From: Thermococcus sp.
GTDB lineage: Archaea; Methanobacteriota_B; Thermococci; Thermococcales; Thermococcaceae
Direction of reading: 5' to 3'
NCBI GenBank assembly: GCA_027075325.1
Contig: JALTBN010000043.1
Location: 140,542 to 204,541 of the forward strand
Length of the DNA: 64,000 bases
In this document: piece by piece, positions 9,106-17,403 of the stretch
How the letters are laid out: each line of letters starts with the position of its first letter
Position numbering within the stretch: position 1 is the first letter of the stretch
Translations under genes and position numbers: made by a program
The notes under the pieces: generated by a model
What the model was told of the DNA's origin: nothing
The model's database searches: none
What the model saw: only the letters and a program-made list of their open reading frames with translations

Positions 9106-9184
9106 GCATATGATAGGGGGGTAATAGGGGCTTTTCCATTTATTTCACATTTTCTATCTAAATCCTATTTTGGTGGTGATATAA

Positions 9185-9382
9185 GTGCATAGAAGTGCTC
9201 AGGGTAGTGTGGAGTATCTTATACTTCTCGGTGCTACTATTCTCATTATATTTCTAGTTATCTGGTACATAGCAACGTCTCCCAACAGTGCAGCCAAAAA
9301 TCAGGCAGAGGTTAACAATAACGGGATAAGTAGCGTCATGAGCCATATCAAAGACATAGCAAGCGGAGAAGTCAATAAGTGA
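9185..9382 (+). CDS. Class III signal peptide protein, small pilin-like
   Basis: A 65-residue protein of the same type as the preceding one: HRSA, then Q-G-S-V-E-Y-L and a hydrophobic stretch of about 20 residues, then a polar Asn-rich tail. The start is GTG, with GGTGGTGAT just upstream. It may be co-transcribed with the first pilin-like gene. Its 3' end overlaps the convergent membrane glycosyltransferase gene by 11 bases. Confidence 0.78.
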   Translation: MHRSAQGSVEYLILLGATILIIFLVIWYIATSPNSAAKNQAEVNNNGISSVMSHIKDIASGEVNK

Positions 9383-11576
9383 GAAATACCCCGAGTACAT
9401 TCCCCTTTACAATAATTGAGTCTCCTTTTATCTCAATTTTTTCCCCGCAGATTCTGAATGAAGCCCCCAAACAGGCCACGAGTGCACTATTTCTGGCCAT
9501 CTTTACTGGAATCCCGTTGGAGAGCAGCACGGGCTCTTTTTGGAACTCTATTAAAAATCCGTCCACATCCGGGCACTCCAGAGAAAAGCCCCTATCTAAT
9601 GGTAAAAGTGTGCAAGCGACGCTATCGTTGCTGGAGTAGAATACAACGTTATACCCGCTTCCCTCTTTCGATATTACAGTTCTCTCCCCAAAGCTCCTGT
9701 TTCCCGTAAGGGGATGAAACAGGCCAATCCGGGTTCCGTTGATGAATATCGAAAGCTTTCCCCCAAACGTTGAGAAGGTCAGGTTTCTGCTTAAATTCTG
9801 AAGGCGGTACAGCTCTATAACTCCCCCATCTGAGTATGACTCAGCGAATTCGAGGGTAGACGTATTCCTGAGCGCCGAGATAAGCTCTCCATAGTTCCGC
9901 ATAAGGGTGGCGTCCCCCTTCGATATCGCGTAGGCCCACGTACCCACCACGACTCTGGAAACGTTCTCCTTCCTGAGCGCGTTCAGGAATTCAACCCCAC
10001 TGACCCCCTGGAGGTACAGAAGGCCGAAGTTGTCGACGTAATACGGGGGTTCAATGAGGTGAAGGTAGTACGCTGTCATCGGGTTTATGGAGTAAAAATT
10101 CACGCGGCTTATGTTGTGCGAGTTTAAATAAACACCCAGATCGTCGCGGAGGGACTTTGTGTGAGGTTCCCATGCGAGTGACAGCTTTCCAGCGGGCATG
10201 TTGGCCATGAATCCAACGTCCAGAACGGAAAGGGCCAAAAGGAGAACCGTGAAAGAGGCCAGGAACTTTCTCTTAGGAGCGCTGAAGCCCATTATAGAGT
10301 CAAGGAGCAGCAGATAGAAAACCAGCACCATAGGGTACAGAAAGCGCATGTTTGGCAGAACCGGAGCCACGAAGAAGTAGAAGAAAAAGTTTGCAGCGGC
10401 AAGATTTGCCAGCGGGGTGTTCAGGGATGTTCTATGGCGAAGCCGGAAGAACGCATAAAGTGCAATGAGGAGAAGAAGGGGAGTGTAAGAGTACAAGAAC
10501 TCAGGCGAGGAACCCCTCAGGTTGGATAAAACGCCGGTGAAGAGATTGAAGAGGTTTATCAGGAGGGGATACCTGCTCCCCTCTTCAAAATACGTCTGGT
10601 TCATGTACGAAGTACTCACAAGGACACCAAGGGGAAGCTCAACGAGGGCTTTGCCCAGAATGACGAACGATGCAAGGAGGAAAGCCTCCCTCCATCGTTT
10701 TAGAATGAGGACAATTGAGGTGTAGAGTTTTTTAACATAGCTCAACCTGAAGGCGTAAATCACAAGGACACCCCAGATTATCAGCAGAAGCCCCACGGAG
10801 ATTCTCTGATCAAGGAAGGTGATTGGATGAAGTCCCGGAACGATAAGAGTATCCCGAACTACGTTTGAAGGAAAAAGAGCCGCTGCCACCACAACCAGGG
10901 CCGCCATGAACAGGTACGAAAGGAGTATAACTCCACCCTGGCGCGGGCTGAAGAGAACCGAAGAAACCCCGGAGGTGTAACTCCAGAGCCGCTCATCGGT
11001 TGCCAGGAGGAGAACCAGATACAGCGCCGCCAGGTATGGGAGTATCGTAAACTTCGATGCACTTCCAACTCCAGCCGCAAAGAGGGATAAATACGCAAAG
11101 AGGGGCCTTTTTTCTTTGAAGTAGCGGACAAATAAGTAGAGGGACAGCACGGTGAAAAACTCAATGGAGGACTCGTGATAGACCACCGTGTTCATATGAA
11201 TCATGAGGGGATCAAAGGCCAGCAGTGCGGAGAATGCAGTTCCAAGTTTCCAGTCCCTGAGCTCTTTACCGGTGAAATAGGCAACGATAACGGAGAGAAG
11301 CCCAAACGTAAGGGAGAGGAGTCTCCCAATGACATACGTGTCCCCAAAAAGCCGGAGCCACAGGGCAAGCAGGTAATAGAAGAGGGGGGGATGAACGGCG
11401 TAGATGTCGCTGTAGAGAAGATGGCCGTGGTTTATCATCCTTGCCATCAGGAGGTACGTACCCTCATCGTAGTCCATGTATGCGTTCATACCGGATGAAA
11501 TTCCCCAGAGACGAGTCACGAGGTAGTAAGCCAGGATAACTGAAAGGAACATCACACCCTTTTTTCTTTCTTCCAT
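9372..11576 (-). CDS. GT39/ArnT-like membrane glycosyltransferase
   Basis: A 734-residue membrane protein of the GT-C fold. After the first transmembrane helix comes the catalytic-type loop Y-D-E-G-T-Y near residue 35 and the HPPLFYY motif typical of the PMT/ArnT family. Twelve or so hydrophobic segments occupy residues 10-480. The last 250 residues are extracytoplasmic with several N-glycosylation sequons. Such enzymes use polyprenyl-phosphate sugars to decorate proteins or lipids. The frame extends to 11642, but the ATG at 11576 has GGAGGAGATGAG directly before it. Donor and acceptor are unknown. Confidence 0.8.
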   Translation of the reverse strand: MEERKKGVMFLSVILAYYLVTRLWGISSGMNAYMDYDEGTYLLMARMINHGHLLYSDIYAVHPPLFYYLLALWLRLFGDTYVIGRLLSLTFGLLSVIVAYFTGKELRDWKLGTAFSALLAFDPLMIHMNTVVYHESSIEFFTVLSLYLFVRYFKEKRPLFAYLSLFAAGVGSASKFTILPYLAALYLVLLLATDERLWSYTSGVSSVLFSPRQGGVILLSYLFMAALVVVAAALFPSNVVRDTLIVPGLHPITFLDQRISVGLLLIIWGVLVIYAFRLSYVKKLYTSIVLILKRWREAFLLASFVILGKALVELPLGVLVSTSYMNQTYFEEGSRYPLLINLFNLFTGVLSNLRGSSPEFLYSYTPLLLLIALYAFFRLRHRTSLNTPLANLAAANFFFYFFVAPVLPNMRFLYPMVLVFYLLLLDSIMGFSAPKRKFLASFTVLLLALSVLDVGFMANMPAGKLSLAWEPHTKSLRDDLGVYLNSHNISRVNFYSINPMTAYYLHLIEPPYYVDNFGLLYLQGVSGVEFLNALRKENVSRVVVGTWAYAISKGDATLMRNYGELISALRNTSTLEFAESYSDGGVIELYRLQNLSRNLTFSTFGGKLSIFINGTRIGLFHPLTGNRSFGERTVISKEGSGYNVVFYSSNDSVACTLLPLDRGFSLECPDVDGFLIEFQKEPVLLSNGIPVKMARNSALVACLGASFRICGEKIEIKGDSIIVKGNVLGVFLTY

Positions 11577-11577
11577 C

Positions 11578-11685
11578 TCATCTCCTCCACACCATGATGT
11601 AGAGCGTATATGGGAAGTCGTCCTCATGGAAGTAGACACCATTTATCTTGTTTTTACCCTCTACGCTCGACTGTCCCCTGCCCAT
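11578..11685 (-). CDS. Possible small ORF coupled to the glycosyltransferase gene
   Basis: A 35-codon frame starting MGRGQSSVEGKNKINGVYF and ending IMVWRR. Its TGA stop lies one base before the glycosyltransferase ATG, and the downstream gene's RBS is inside its last codons, as in coupled operon genes. The residue choice in the second half (HEDDFPYTLYIM) looks protein-like. No recognisable family. It could equally be the tail of a decayed gene or chance. Confidence 0.3.
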   Translation of the reverse strand: MGRGQSSVEGKNKINGVYFHEDDFPYTLYIMVWRR

Positions 11686-11738
11686 CTGATGTGTCCCCCA
11701 AGAATCTGGCACCGGAGAATAATAAACTTTTTCCAAAC

Positions 11739-14075
11739 TTACGATTCAGCCAATAGTTTAATTTCCCGTATAAAAAGAGGCTCCTTTTCAACCGAAAGCG
11801 ACACAAAAGTAAGCCTGTCCTTAGGCAAGGTAACGGGAATCTCCAAACGGTTTTCTCCGGCCATAAGTTCAAAATCCTTTAACATAAGTTTTCCGTTTAC
11901 GGTAACGTTTATGGCCTGCTCTGTGGGGGAGTAAAGCTCTATCCACAGGCCCCAATAGTTTTTACATGGGGCGAATCCCACAACACCCTCCCTACCACCC
12001 ATCCAGGCATATTCGAGACCTTCAAGATACATGCTTCTCACACCAAAGTACTTCTTTTTAAAGCCGTAGACGAAGTACTTTCCGTATCTCTCCGTATTGC
12101 CCGGTATGGAATCCCCACAGAGCCTCAGAGCCAAAGCCGCAGTTTTCTCGTTCATAGATGTGTTTAAAGACGAGAGATCAAAAATCCAGTTATTTTCATT
12201 TACCCTCAAGAGTCGATATTTTTGGAGGAAGTCCAAGGGATTCAGACTGGGGGCGTTGGTGTCTATGTACGCTATGTAGCCAGGAAGGATTTGACTTTCG
12301 TTCAACAGCTTTGCTGCAAATTTTGAAGGGGTCATATTCCATATCCTGCATCTTTTAATCCTGCTGTTGAACATCACTGCTATGTTACTCTGGGGCTCAA
12401 AGAAGGGCATCCACTGTGCTGAATCAAGGGTGCAGGAGTTCAACACAGTAACGTTGGGAAAGTTGCTGGAAATCCAGCGGAAGTCCTCGAGGTTGTCAGC
12501 CCTGACGTAAAAGTTAGCCTCCGCCGCGAGAAGGTCATGAGCAGTTCCAACTGCGGGGATCAGGAAAAAGGCCCCCATAATGCTTAAATACAGGATTTTC
12601 TTGCTCATCTCTCTAACTGCTGGTTTGGATACAAGCTCCCCAAACCACAAAAGGCCCGCTCCAACAAAAATGGGAAGCACTGGGACGAGCCAGAGGAACA
12701 TCCTCTCAATGGCGGCAGTGCTGTAGAAAGGCACTGAGACGTTTATTGTCAGTCTGTCAAGTATTAGAAACATGACAAAAGCGGAAAAGACCACGAGCGA
12801 AAGTCCCTTTCTCCTAAACTCTCTTTTGTACACAAGGTAAATCCCACCGAGGATCATAAAGAGCAATCCGAGGTAGTTGTCGTTTCTGACCGTTGCCCAC
12901 CTGATAAAGAGCTTAAAGTACCACTCTGTGTCTCTAGGGCTCCTGCCATGAAATACCGAAAGTTTAGAGACAACGACACCAACATAAGAAGCCCATGGGT
13001 ACTCCAGTTTGACATGAACCAATGAGGGGAACCAGAAGTAGGGATCAATGAGTACGTGGATGAAAAGCGGAATGGCAAAAATTATGAAAGCACGTTTAAA
13101 CATGAAGAGGAATCTACGGACACTTAAACCTTCAGAGAAGAACTTGAGGGCCAGATACACCGAAGCAACGAAAACGTAATTTTGGTAGCTGTAAGGATGA
13201 ACCAAGACGGCACCCACACTTATGAGAACCAATATGAGATATTTCATATCAAGCTTTTCACCCATCTTGACGAAAAGGGCAAGGAGAACTGCGAAGAAGT
13301 AGAACCCCAGAAAGTTCGGCGCTATGTAAACAAGAAGGTAGTAGTGGAGCAAGTTCACACCGAGCATGGCTAAAAGGGTGTAATTGGCAACCCTTCGTCC
13401 GAACCAGATGTATGAGAGGGCGTAAATACCCATAGCCAGAAAAGCCCATTCCCAAAGCCTCAGCTCCAGCATGATCTTAGGTATTACCTTTTCTCCACTC
13501 AGAATCATTACAAAAGACGCCAGAGAATGATAACCCGCTGGATATGTCAGAACATCGAAAACGGGAACCACTGGGGGATAAGCAGTATCGTACCTTAGCA
13601 TGTACTCGATTTTGGTGGCGTGGAAGAAGTTGTCAACGTTGTCCGTTGGATAAGTATAAACGGCCCAGTGGACAAGGACAATAACTAGTATTGGAATAGC
13701 CCACCTGAGAATATCGCCCTTTTCGCGAACTGAACTTCTCACCGATTCCAAAATCTCCGACCACGAACGAGCTAAAAGTATCGTAGCCAGTATAGCTAAA
13801 AAAACAGTCCCAGTCTTTATTCCAGCTCCGAACAGACTGAAGATATGGACGGTTATTGCCAAAACCGATATCCCAACGGTCGGTGCAATTGAAAGCTTGA
13901 TAGTTATCGGAAACTCAGGGAAAACGCAGCCTACTAAAGACAAGCCAATAAGCCAGACCAAGACAACCACCCAGCAGGAGCAGAGAAAGCGAGAGAGAGC
14001 TACCATGGAAATCACTAGAAGAGAACTGACCACAAGTGATCCAGGTGATTTTTTCAGTATTTCATGCGCGATCAT
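11739..14075 (-). CDS. Large multi-pass membrane protein, possibly GT-C-like
   Basis: A 778-residue protein with about 13-14 hydrophobic segments over residues 15-520 and a soluble C-terminal region of about 260 residues with N-glycosylation sequons. Residues near 140-175 (YPTDNVDNFFHATKIEYML...YPAGYHSL) sit in the first large outside loop, where GT-C enzymes carry acidic catalytic residues. This suggests, but does not prove, a sugar-transfer role. It lies upstream of the GT39-like gene on the same strand. A TATA element CTTAAAAGG about 25-30 bases before the ATG predicts a leaderless transcript. No family is firmly recognised. Confidence 0.62.
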   Translation of the reverse strand: MIAHEILKKSPGSLVVSSLLVISMVALSRFLCSCWVVVLVWLIGLSLVGCVFPEFPITIKLSIAPTVGISVLAITVHIFSLFGAGIKTGTVFLAILATILLARSWSEILESVRSSVREKGDILRWAIPILVIVLVHWAVYTYPTDNVDNFFHATKIEYMLRYDTAYPPVVPVFDVLTYPAGYHSLASFVMILSGEKVIPKIMLELRLWEWAFLAMGIYALSYIWFGRRVANYTLLAMLGVNLLHYYLLVYIAPNFLGFYFFAVLLALFVKMGEKLDMKYLILVLISVGAVLVHPYSYQNYVFVASVYLALKFFSEGLSVRRFLFMFKRAFIIFAIPLFIHVLIDPYFWFPSLVHVKLEYPWASYVGVVVSKLSVFHGRSPRDTEWYFKLFIRWATVRNDNYLGLLFMILGGIYLVYKREFRRKGLSLVVFSAFVMFLILDRLTINVSVPFYSTAAIERMFLWLVPVLPIFVGAGLLWFGELVSKPAVREMSKKILYLSIMGAFFLIPAVGTAHDLLAAEANFYVRADNLEDFRWISSNFPNVTVLNSCTLDSAQWMPFFEPQSNIAVMFNSRIKRCRIWNMTPSKFAAKLLNESQILPGYIAYIDTNAPSLNPLDFLQKYRLLRVNENNWIFDLSSLNTSMNEKTAALALRLCGDSIPGNTERYGKYFVYGFKKKYFGVRSMYLEGLEYAWMGGREGVVGFAPCKNYWGLWIELYSPTEQAINVTVNGKLMLKDFELMAGENRLEIPVTLPKDRLTFVSLSVEKEPLFIREIKLLAES

Positions 14076-14140
14076 GGCATGAAGTTAAGGAGGGAGAACC
14101 TTTTAAGTGTTAATATTGAAGCATTCTGATGGTGACAACA

Positions 14141-14704
14141 ATGGGCTTCCTCTCATTCGGCTCGAAAAAGAGTAAAGTCCAGAAGATGCTGGAGGACGGA
14201 CAGTTCGACCTTTTAATCGAGGAGGCGCTGAAGGACAAGAAAGTGAGGGAGGCGCTCTTTGAGCTTCTGTCTTCGAACAACCCCGGAGTGGTTGGGGACG
14301 CTCTCCTGACGATAACGAACCTGGTGGAGAACAGCCCCGACCTCGTGAAGGGCCACTTCAGCGAGGATATCTTCAGGAAAATATTGAGCCTCGTCGAATC
14401 CCGGAACCCTTACGTCAGGGAGAACTCCATGACGCTCGCGTACACCATCGTGAAGAAATACCCCGGGCTCCTCAACAAATACAGGGCATGGATAGTCGAT
14501 GAGCTCAGAAAACTGCTGGATGCCGGCGATAAAAACCAGAGAGGGTTTGTTCTCATGATAATAGGAGAACTGAGCCTTAAGGAACTCGAACCCGATGTCA
14601 AGTCCCTCGTCGGTGTGGAGGACAAAGTGATACTGCCCTTTGAGGGAAAGAAGTGGGTAAAGCTCGGTGATATCGCCAGCGAGACCCTGGAAAAGCTTTC
14701 ATAG
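14141..14704 (+). CDS. HEAT-repeat-like helical protein
   Basis: A 187-residue soluble, all-helical protein with three to four HEAT/ARM-like helical pairs (for example NNPGVVGDALLTITNLVENSP and RNPYVRENSMTLAYTIVKKYP). Such proteins are usually scaffolds for protein binding. The ATG at 14141 has GGTGA eight bases upstream. An in-frame earlier start at 14129 would include that site and is less likely. The gene is divergent from the large membrane protein. Function unknown. Confidence 0.72.
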   Translation: MGFLSFGSKKSKVQKMLEDGQFDLLIEEALKDKKVREALFELLSSNNPGVVGDALLTITNLVENSPDLVKGHFSEDIFRKILSLVESRNPYVRENSMTLAYTIVKKYPGLLNKYRAWIVDELRKLLDAGDKNQRGFVLMIIGELSLKELEPDVKSLVGVEDKVILPFEGKKWVKLGDIASETLEKLS

Positions 14705-14832
14705 AGAATTTTCCGTTCTTTTTGCCATTTTTTGCACACCACCACCGGTAGTTTTCAGAATTTGGGAAGGAAAAGTATTTAAAGAAACTATTTCCAATTC
14801 ATGCGGACACCATCGAATTGTAGGGTGGTAGC

Positions 14833-15666
14833 ATGAAGAGGATAATGGTATTGTTCCTGATCGGGCTTGTACTTCTCGCGAGCGGATGCGTGAAGGAGAA
14901 AACAGGGCTCACAACGGAGAAGATCCTCAACACACTGGGTTCAATAAACAGCATGGACTACGGAGAGAACACCACTATAAGCATGCACGCGAAAGATCCT
15001 GTCAGCAACGAAACCCTGGAAGTTAAAGAGAAAATCACCATCCATGCCCTCAGGGACTTCGCGAAGAACGTCTCTTTCATTCGCGGAAACTTTACCATCC
15101 ACGCCAAAGGCCATACCATCAGCATGCCCCTTGAGTCGTACACCAACAGTACCAGCGCGTTCATAAATATAAACGGAATCTGGTACAACCTCAGGAACAC
15201 AACCCGGAGGCACGGAGAGCTCTACCAGAGCACAATCGACATTAAATACCTGGAAAAACTCATACGGGAAAAGGACATAAAGTTAGAGAAGGAGGGAAAC
15301 CTGTACGTGTTCAGGACAAACATTACCTTCGACGAGCTTCTAAATGCCCTGAACAGAAGCAGCGCCTTCCAAGGGCTGGTCAACACCTCAAATATGAGCA
15401 TTAAAACAAACAGGGGATGGATTGAGATGGGCTTCAAAGAAGACGGGACGCCCGTTTATCTTAAGGATTATCTCAACCTTACGATGACGTTCCCCGTTTC
15501 AAAGTCGATGATGGTGAACTCCACCAACGGGAGTCCCACCAACCCCAGTATGGAACTGATAATACAGGACAGCGAGAGGATATTCAGCATAAACCAGCCG
15601 TTGAACATAACAAAACCGCAGGGAATCGATGATGCAAAGCCGTTGATCGAATTACCGTCCGGGTGA
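14833..15666 (+). CDS. Putative lipoprotein, uncharacterised
   Basis: A 277-residue secreted protein with a lipobox L-A-S-G-C at residues 15-19 after a hydrophobic signal segment. The mature part has many N-glycosylation sequons (N-x-S/T) and a layout reminiscent of LolA/LppX-like sensors (repeated strands, 'TTRRHGELYQ'), but this resemblance is weak. A TATA element AGTATTTAAAG lies near 14773-14783. The start is supported by a GGGTGGTAGC site. Cell-surface location is likely; the ligand is unknown. Confidence 0.72.
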   Translation: MKRIMVLFLIGLVLLASGCVKEKTGLTTEKILNTLGSINSMDYGENTTISMHAKDPVSNETLEVKEKITIHALRDFAKNVSFIRGNFTIHAKGHTISMPLESYTNSTSAFININGIWYNLRNTTRRHGELYQSTIDIKYLEKLIREKDIKLEKEGNLYVFRTNITFDELLNALNRSSAFQGLVNTSNMSIKTNRGWIEMGFKEDGTPVYLKDYLNLTMTFPVSKSMMVNSTNGSPTNPSMELIIQDSERIFSINQPLNITKPQGIDDAKPLIELPSG

Positions 15667-15793
15667 TAGATGAAAACTCTCCAAGAACTTTCCTTTCTAT
15701 TCTTTTCCGTCTCTAAAACCGCTTGGAATTCTAGCCAATGGATTGGGCCGGCAGATGAAAAAGAACAAAACAAAAGGCAGAGGATGCACCAAA

Positions 15794-16141
15794 CTACGCG
15801 CCTCTGGTGGCGACTATTTTTATCCCCCTCCACTCGGCGACGGCCTGACCGATTTCGACCGGCGCCTTAAGCTTCAGTCCAGCTAGGAACTTCATCAGTT
15901 CTGGTATCTCATCCTTCGGAACCGGCTCTGCCGTTTTGACGCTCACCGTCGGAAGGGCACCGCCCTCAACCAGGACGACGCTCATTACAATCCTCTTCGG
16001 GCTGGTAACCTCCTGAACTGCCCATTCTTTGCCACGTGGACAGGTGCAGCCGCGAACCTCTCTGACCTCCCCGTTTTCGACCTCCACTTCAATTGAGCAG
16101 CCAAGCGGGCAGACGATGCAGGTGAAGCGGTAAACTTTCAT
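15794..16141 (-). CDS. DUF1667 small Cys-rich protein of the glycerol-3-phosphate dehydrogenase cluster
   Basis: A 115-residue protein with four N-terminal cysteines, C-x2-C at residues 9-12 and C-x-C near 32-34, suitable for binding a metal or Fe-S centre. DUF1667 proteins are typically encoded next to GlpA/GlpB-like flavoproteins. Here its ATG overlaps the stop of the preceding flavoprotein by four bases (ATGA), pointing to a shared complex. A role in electron transfer from the flavoproteins is inferred. Confidence 0.8.
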   Translation of the reverse strand: MKVYRFTCIVCPLGCSIEVEVENGEVREVRGCTCPRGKEWAVQEVTSPKRIVMSVVLVEGGALPTVSVKTAEPVPKDEIPELMKFLAGLKLKAPVEIGQAVAEWRGIKIVATRGA

Positions 16142-17403
16142 GCCTTCACCACCTCAACGGTGATCTTTTCGCCGGCCTTTTGAATATCACCGGCTTTCAG
16201 TTTCAACCTTATCATCTCGGCAGGCTTCACCACGGGGAGCCTGATCTTCTTCTCTATTCCCTGAACCCTTACCTCAACGTCTTCCATTGGCTTGGAAACG
16301 CGGAGGTAGAGGTAGACGTCCCTCTCGCCGCTCAGATAATGGGGAACTATCAAGCGGACGTTCTGGCCCTTCTCAACCTTCACCCACTTCCTACTCTCTA
16401 TTCCGCTCCGGTCAATGAACTCTTTTGCACCCTCTGCCGCCAATTCACCCTGCTCAGCAACATAGTCAACAAGATCGTTTATGAGGAGGGCATTCCCGGC
16501 CACGAAGATTCCGGGGACACTTGTCTCAAGGCGGTCGTTCACAACAGGCCCACCCGTTGCGGGATCCATCTCTACGCCAATCTTCTTGAGCTTCTTGACA
16601 CTCGGAATTAGCCCGGCGGAGATGACAAGAGTGTCGACCTCTATCCAGAACTCACTTCCAGGGACTTCGTTTAGGTTTTCGTCCACCTTTATGACCTTCA
16701 CTCTCTGAACCCTGCCCTTTCCGCGCACTTCAACGACCTTGTGGCTCAGGTAGAGGGGTATATCAAAGTCGTGCAGTATCATCACGTTCCTGGCCAGACC
16801 ACCGGGGTATGGCATGAGCTCTATCACGGCCTTGACCTTCGCCCCCTCTAAGGCAAGGCGGCGTGCCATTATCAGACCGACATCACCGGAGCCGACGATG
16901 ATGACTTCCTTACCCGGAAGGACCCCGTAGACATCCATGAGCGTTTGAGCTTCTCCGGCAGTGTAAATCCCCGCAACGCGGTCTCCCACAATACCTATCT
17001 CAAAGGCGTGCCTTTCCCTTGCCCCAGCCGCGTAGATGACCGCCTTCGCCCAGACCTGGTATGCACCGCTTGGAGAGGTGAAGATCACGACCTTCTCCAT
17101 GTCGGAGTAGTTCTTTATCTCAAGAACCCTGGCGGAGGTTCTGTACTCTACACCGAGTTCCACTAGGCGCTTTGCGAGCCTCGCAGCGAACTCCGGCCCC
17201 GTTAGCTCTTCCCCGAAGTAGTGTATCCCAAAGCCTGGGTGGATGCACTGGGGCAGTATTCCACCCAGGTAGTCGTTCTCATCAAGCAGGAGGACGCTCA
17301 AACCGAGCTCCTTGGCCCTGGCGGCCGCGGCCATCCCGGCAGGGCCACCACCGATGACGACAACATCGTAGGAGAGCATCGGGATTTGAGGGAACATCAT
17401 CAT
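16138..17403 (-). CDS. FAD/NAD(P)-dependent oxidoreductase, second subunit of the G3P dehydrogenase cluster
   Basis: A 421-residue pyridine nucleotide-disulphide oxidoreductase-like flavoprotein. There is an FAD-binding GGGPAG near residues 18-23, a second Rossmann motif GSGDVG near 170 for NAD(P), and a C-terminal FAD motif with IFVAGNAL near 300. It overlaps GlpA by four bases and the DUF1667 gene by four bases, so three proteins are translationally coupled. A heteromeric enzyme passing electrons from glycerol 3-phosphate to NAD(P) or another acceptor is the likely job. A GGGGGGAGG site precedes the ATG. Confidence 0.82.
   Translation of the reverse strand: MMMFPQIPMLSYDVVVIGGGPAGMAAAARAKELGLSVLLLDENDYLGGILPQCIHPGFGIHYFGEELTGPEFAARLAKRLVELGVEYRTSARVLEIKNYSDMEKVVIFTSPSGAYQVWAKAVIYAAGARERHAFEIGIVGDRVAGIYTAGEAQTLMDVYGVLPGKEVIIVGSGDVGLIMARRLALEGAKVKAVIELMPYPGGLARNVMILHDFDIPLYLSHKVVEVRGKGRVQRVKVIKVDENLNEVPGSEFWIEVDTLVISAGLIPSVKKLKKIGVEMDPATGGPVVNDRLETSVPGIFVAGNALLINDLVDYVAEQGELAAEGAKEFIDRSGIESRKWVKVEKGQNVRLIVPHYLSGERDVYLYLRVSKPMEDVEVRVQGIEKKIRLPVVKPAEMIRLKLKAGDIQKAGEKITVEVVKA

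Noticed and set aside
15670..15870. 66-codon plus-strand frame after the lipoprotein gene
   Set aside because: Lies mostly antisense to the DUF1667 gene and ends in an Arg/Pro-rich shadow sequence.
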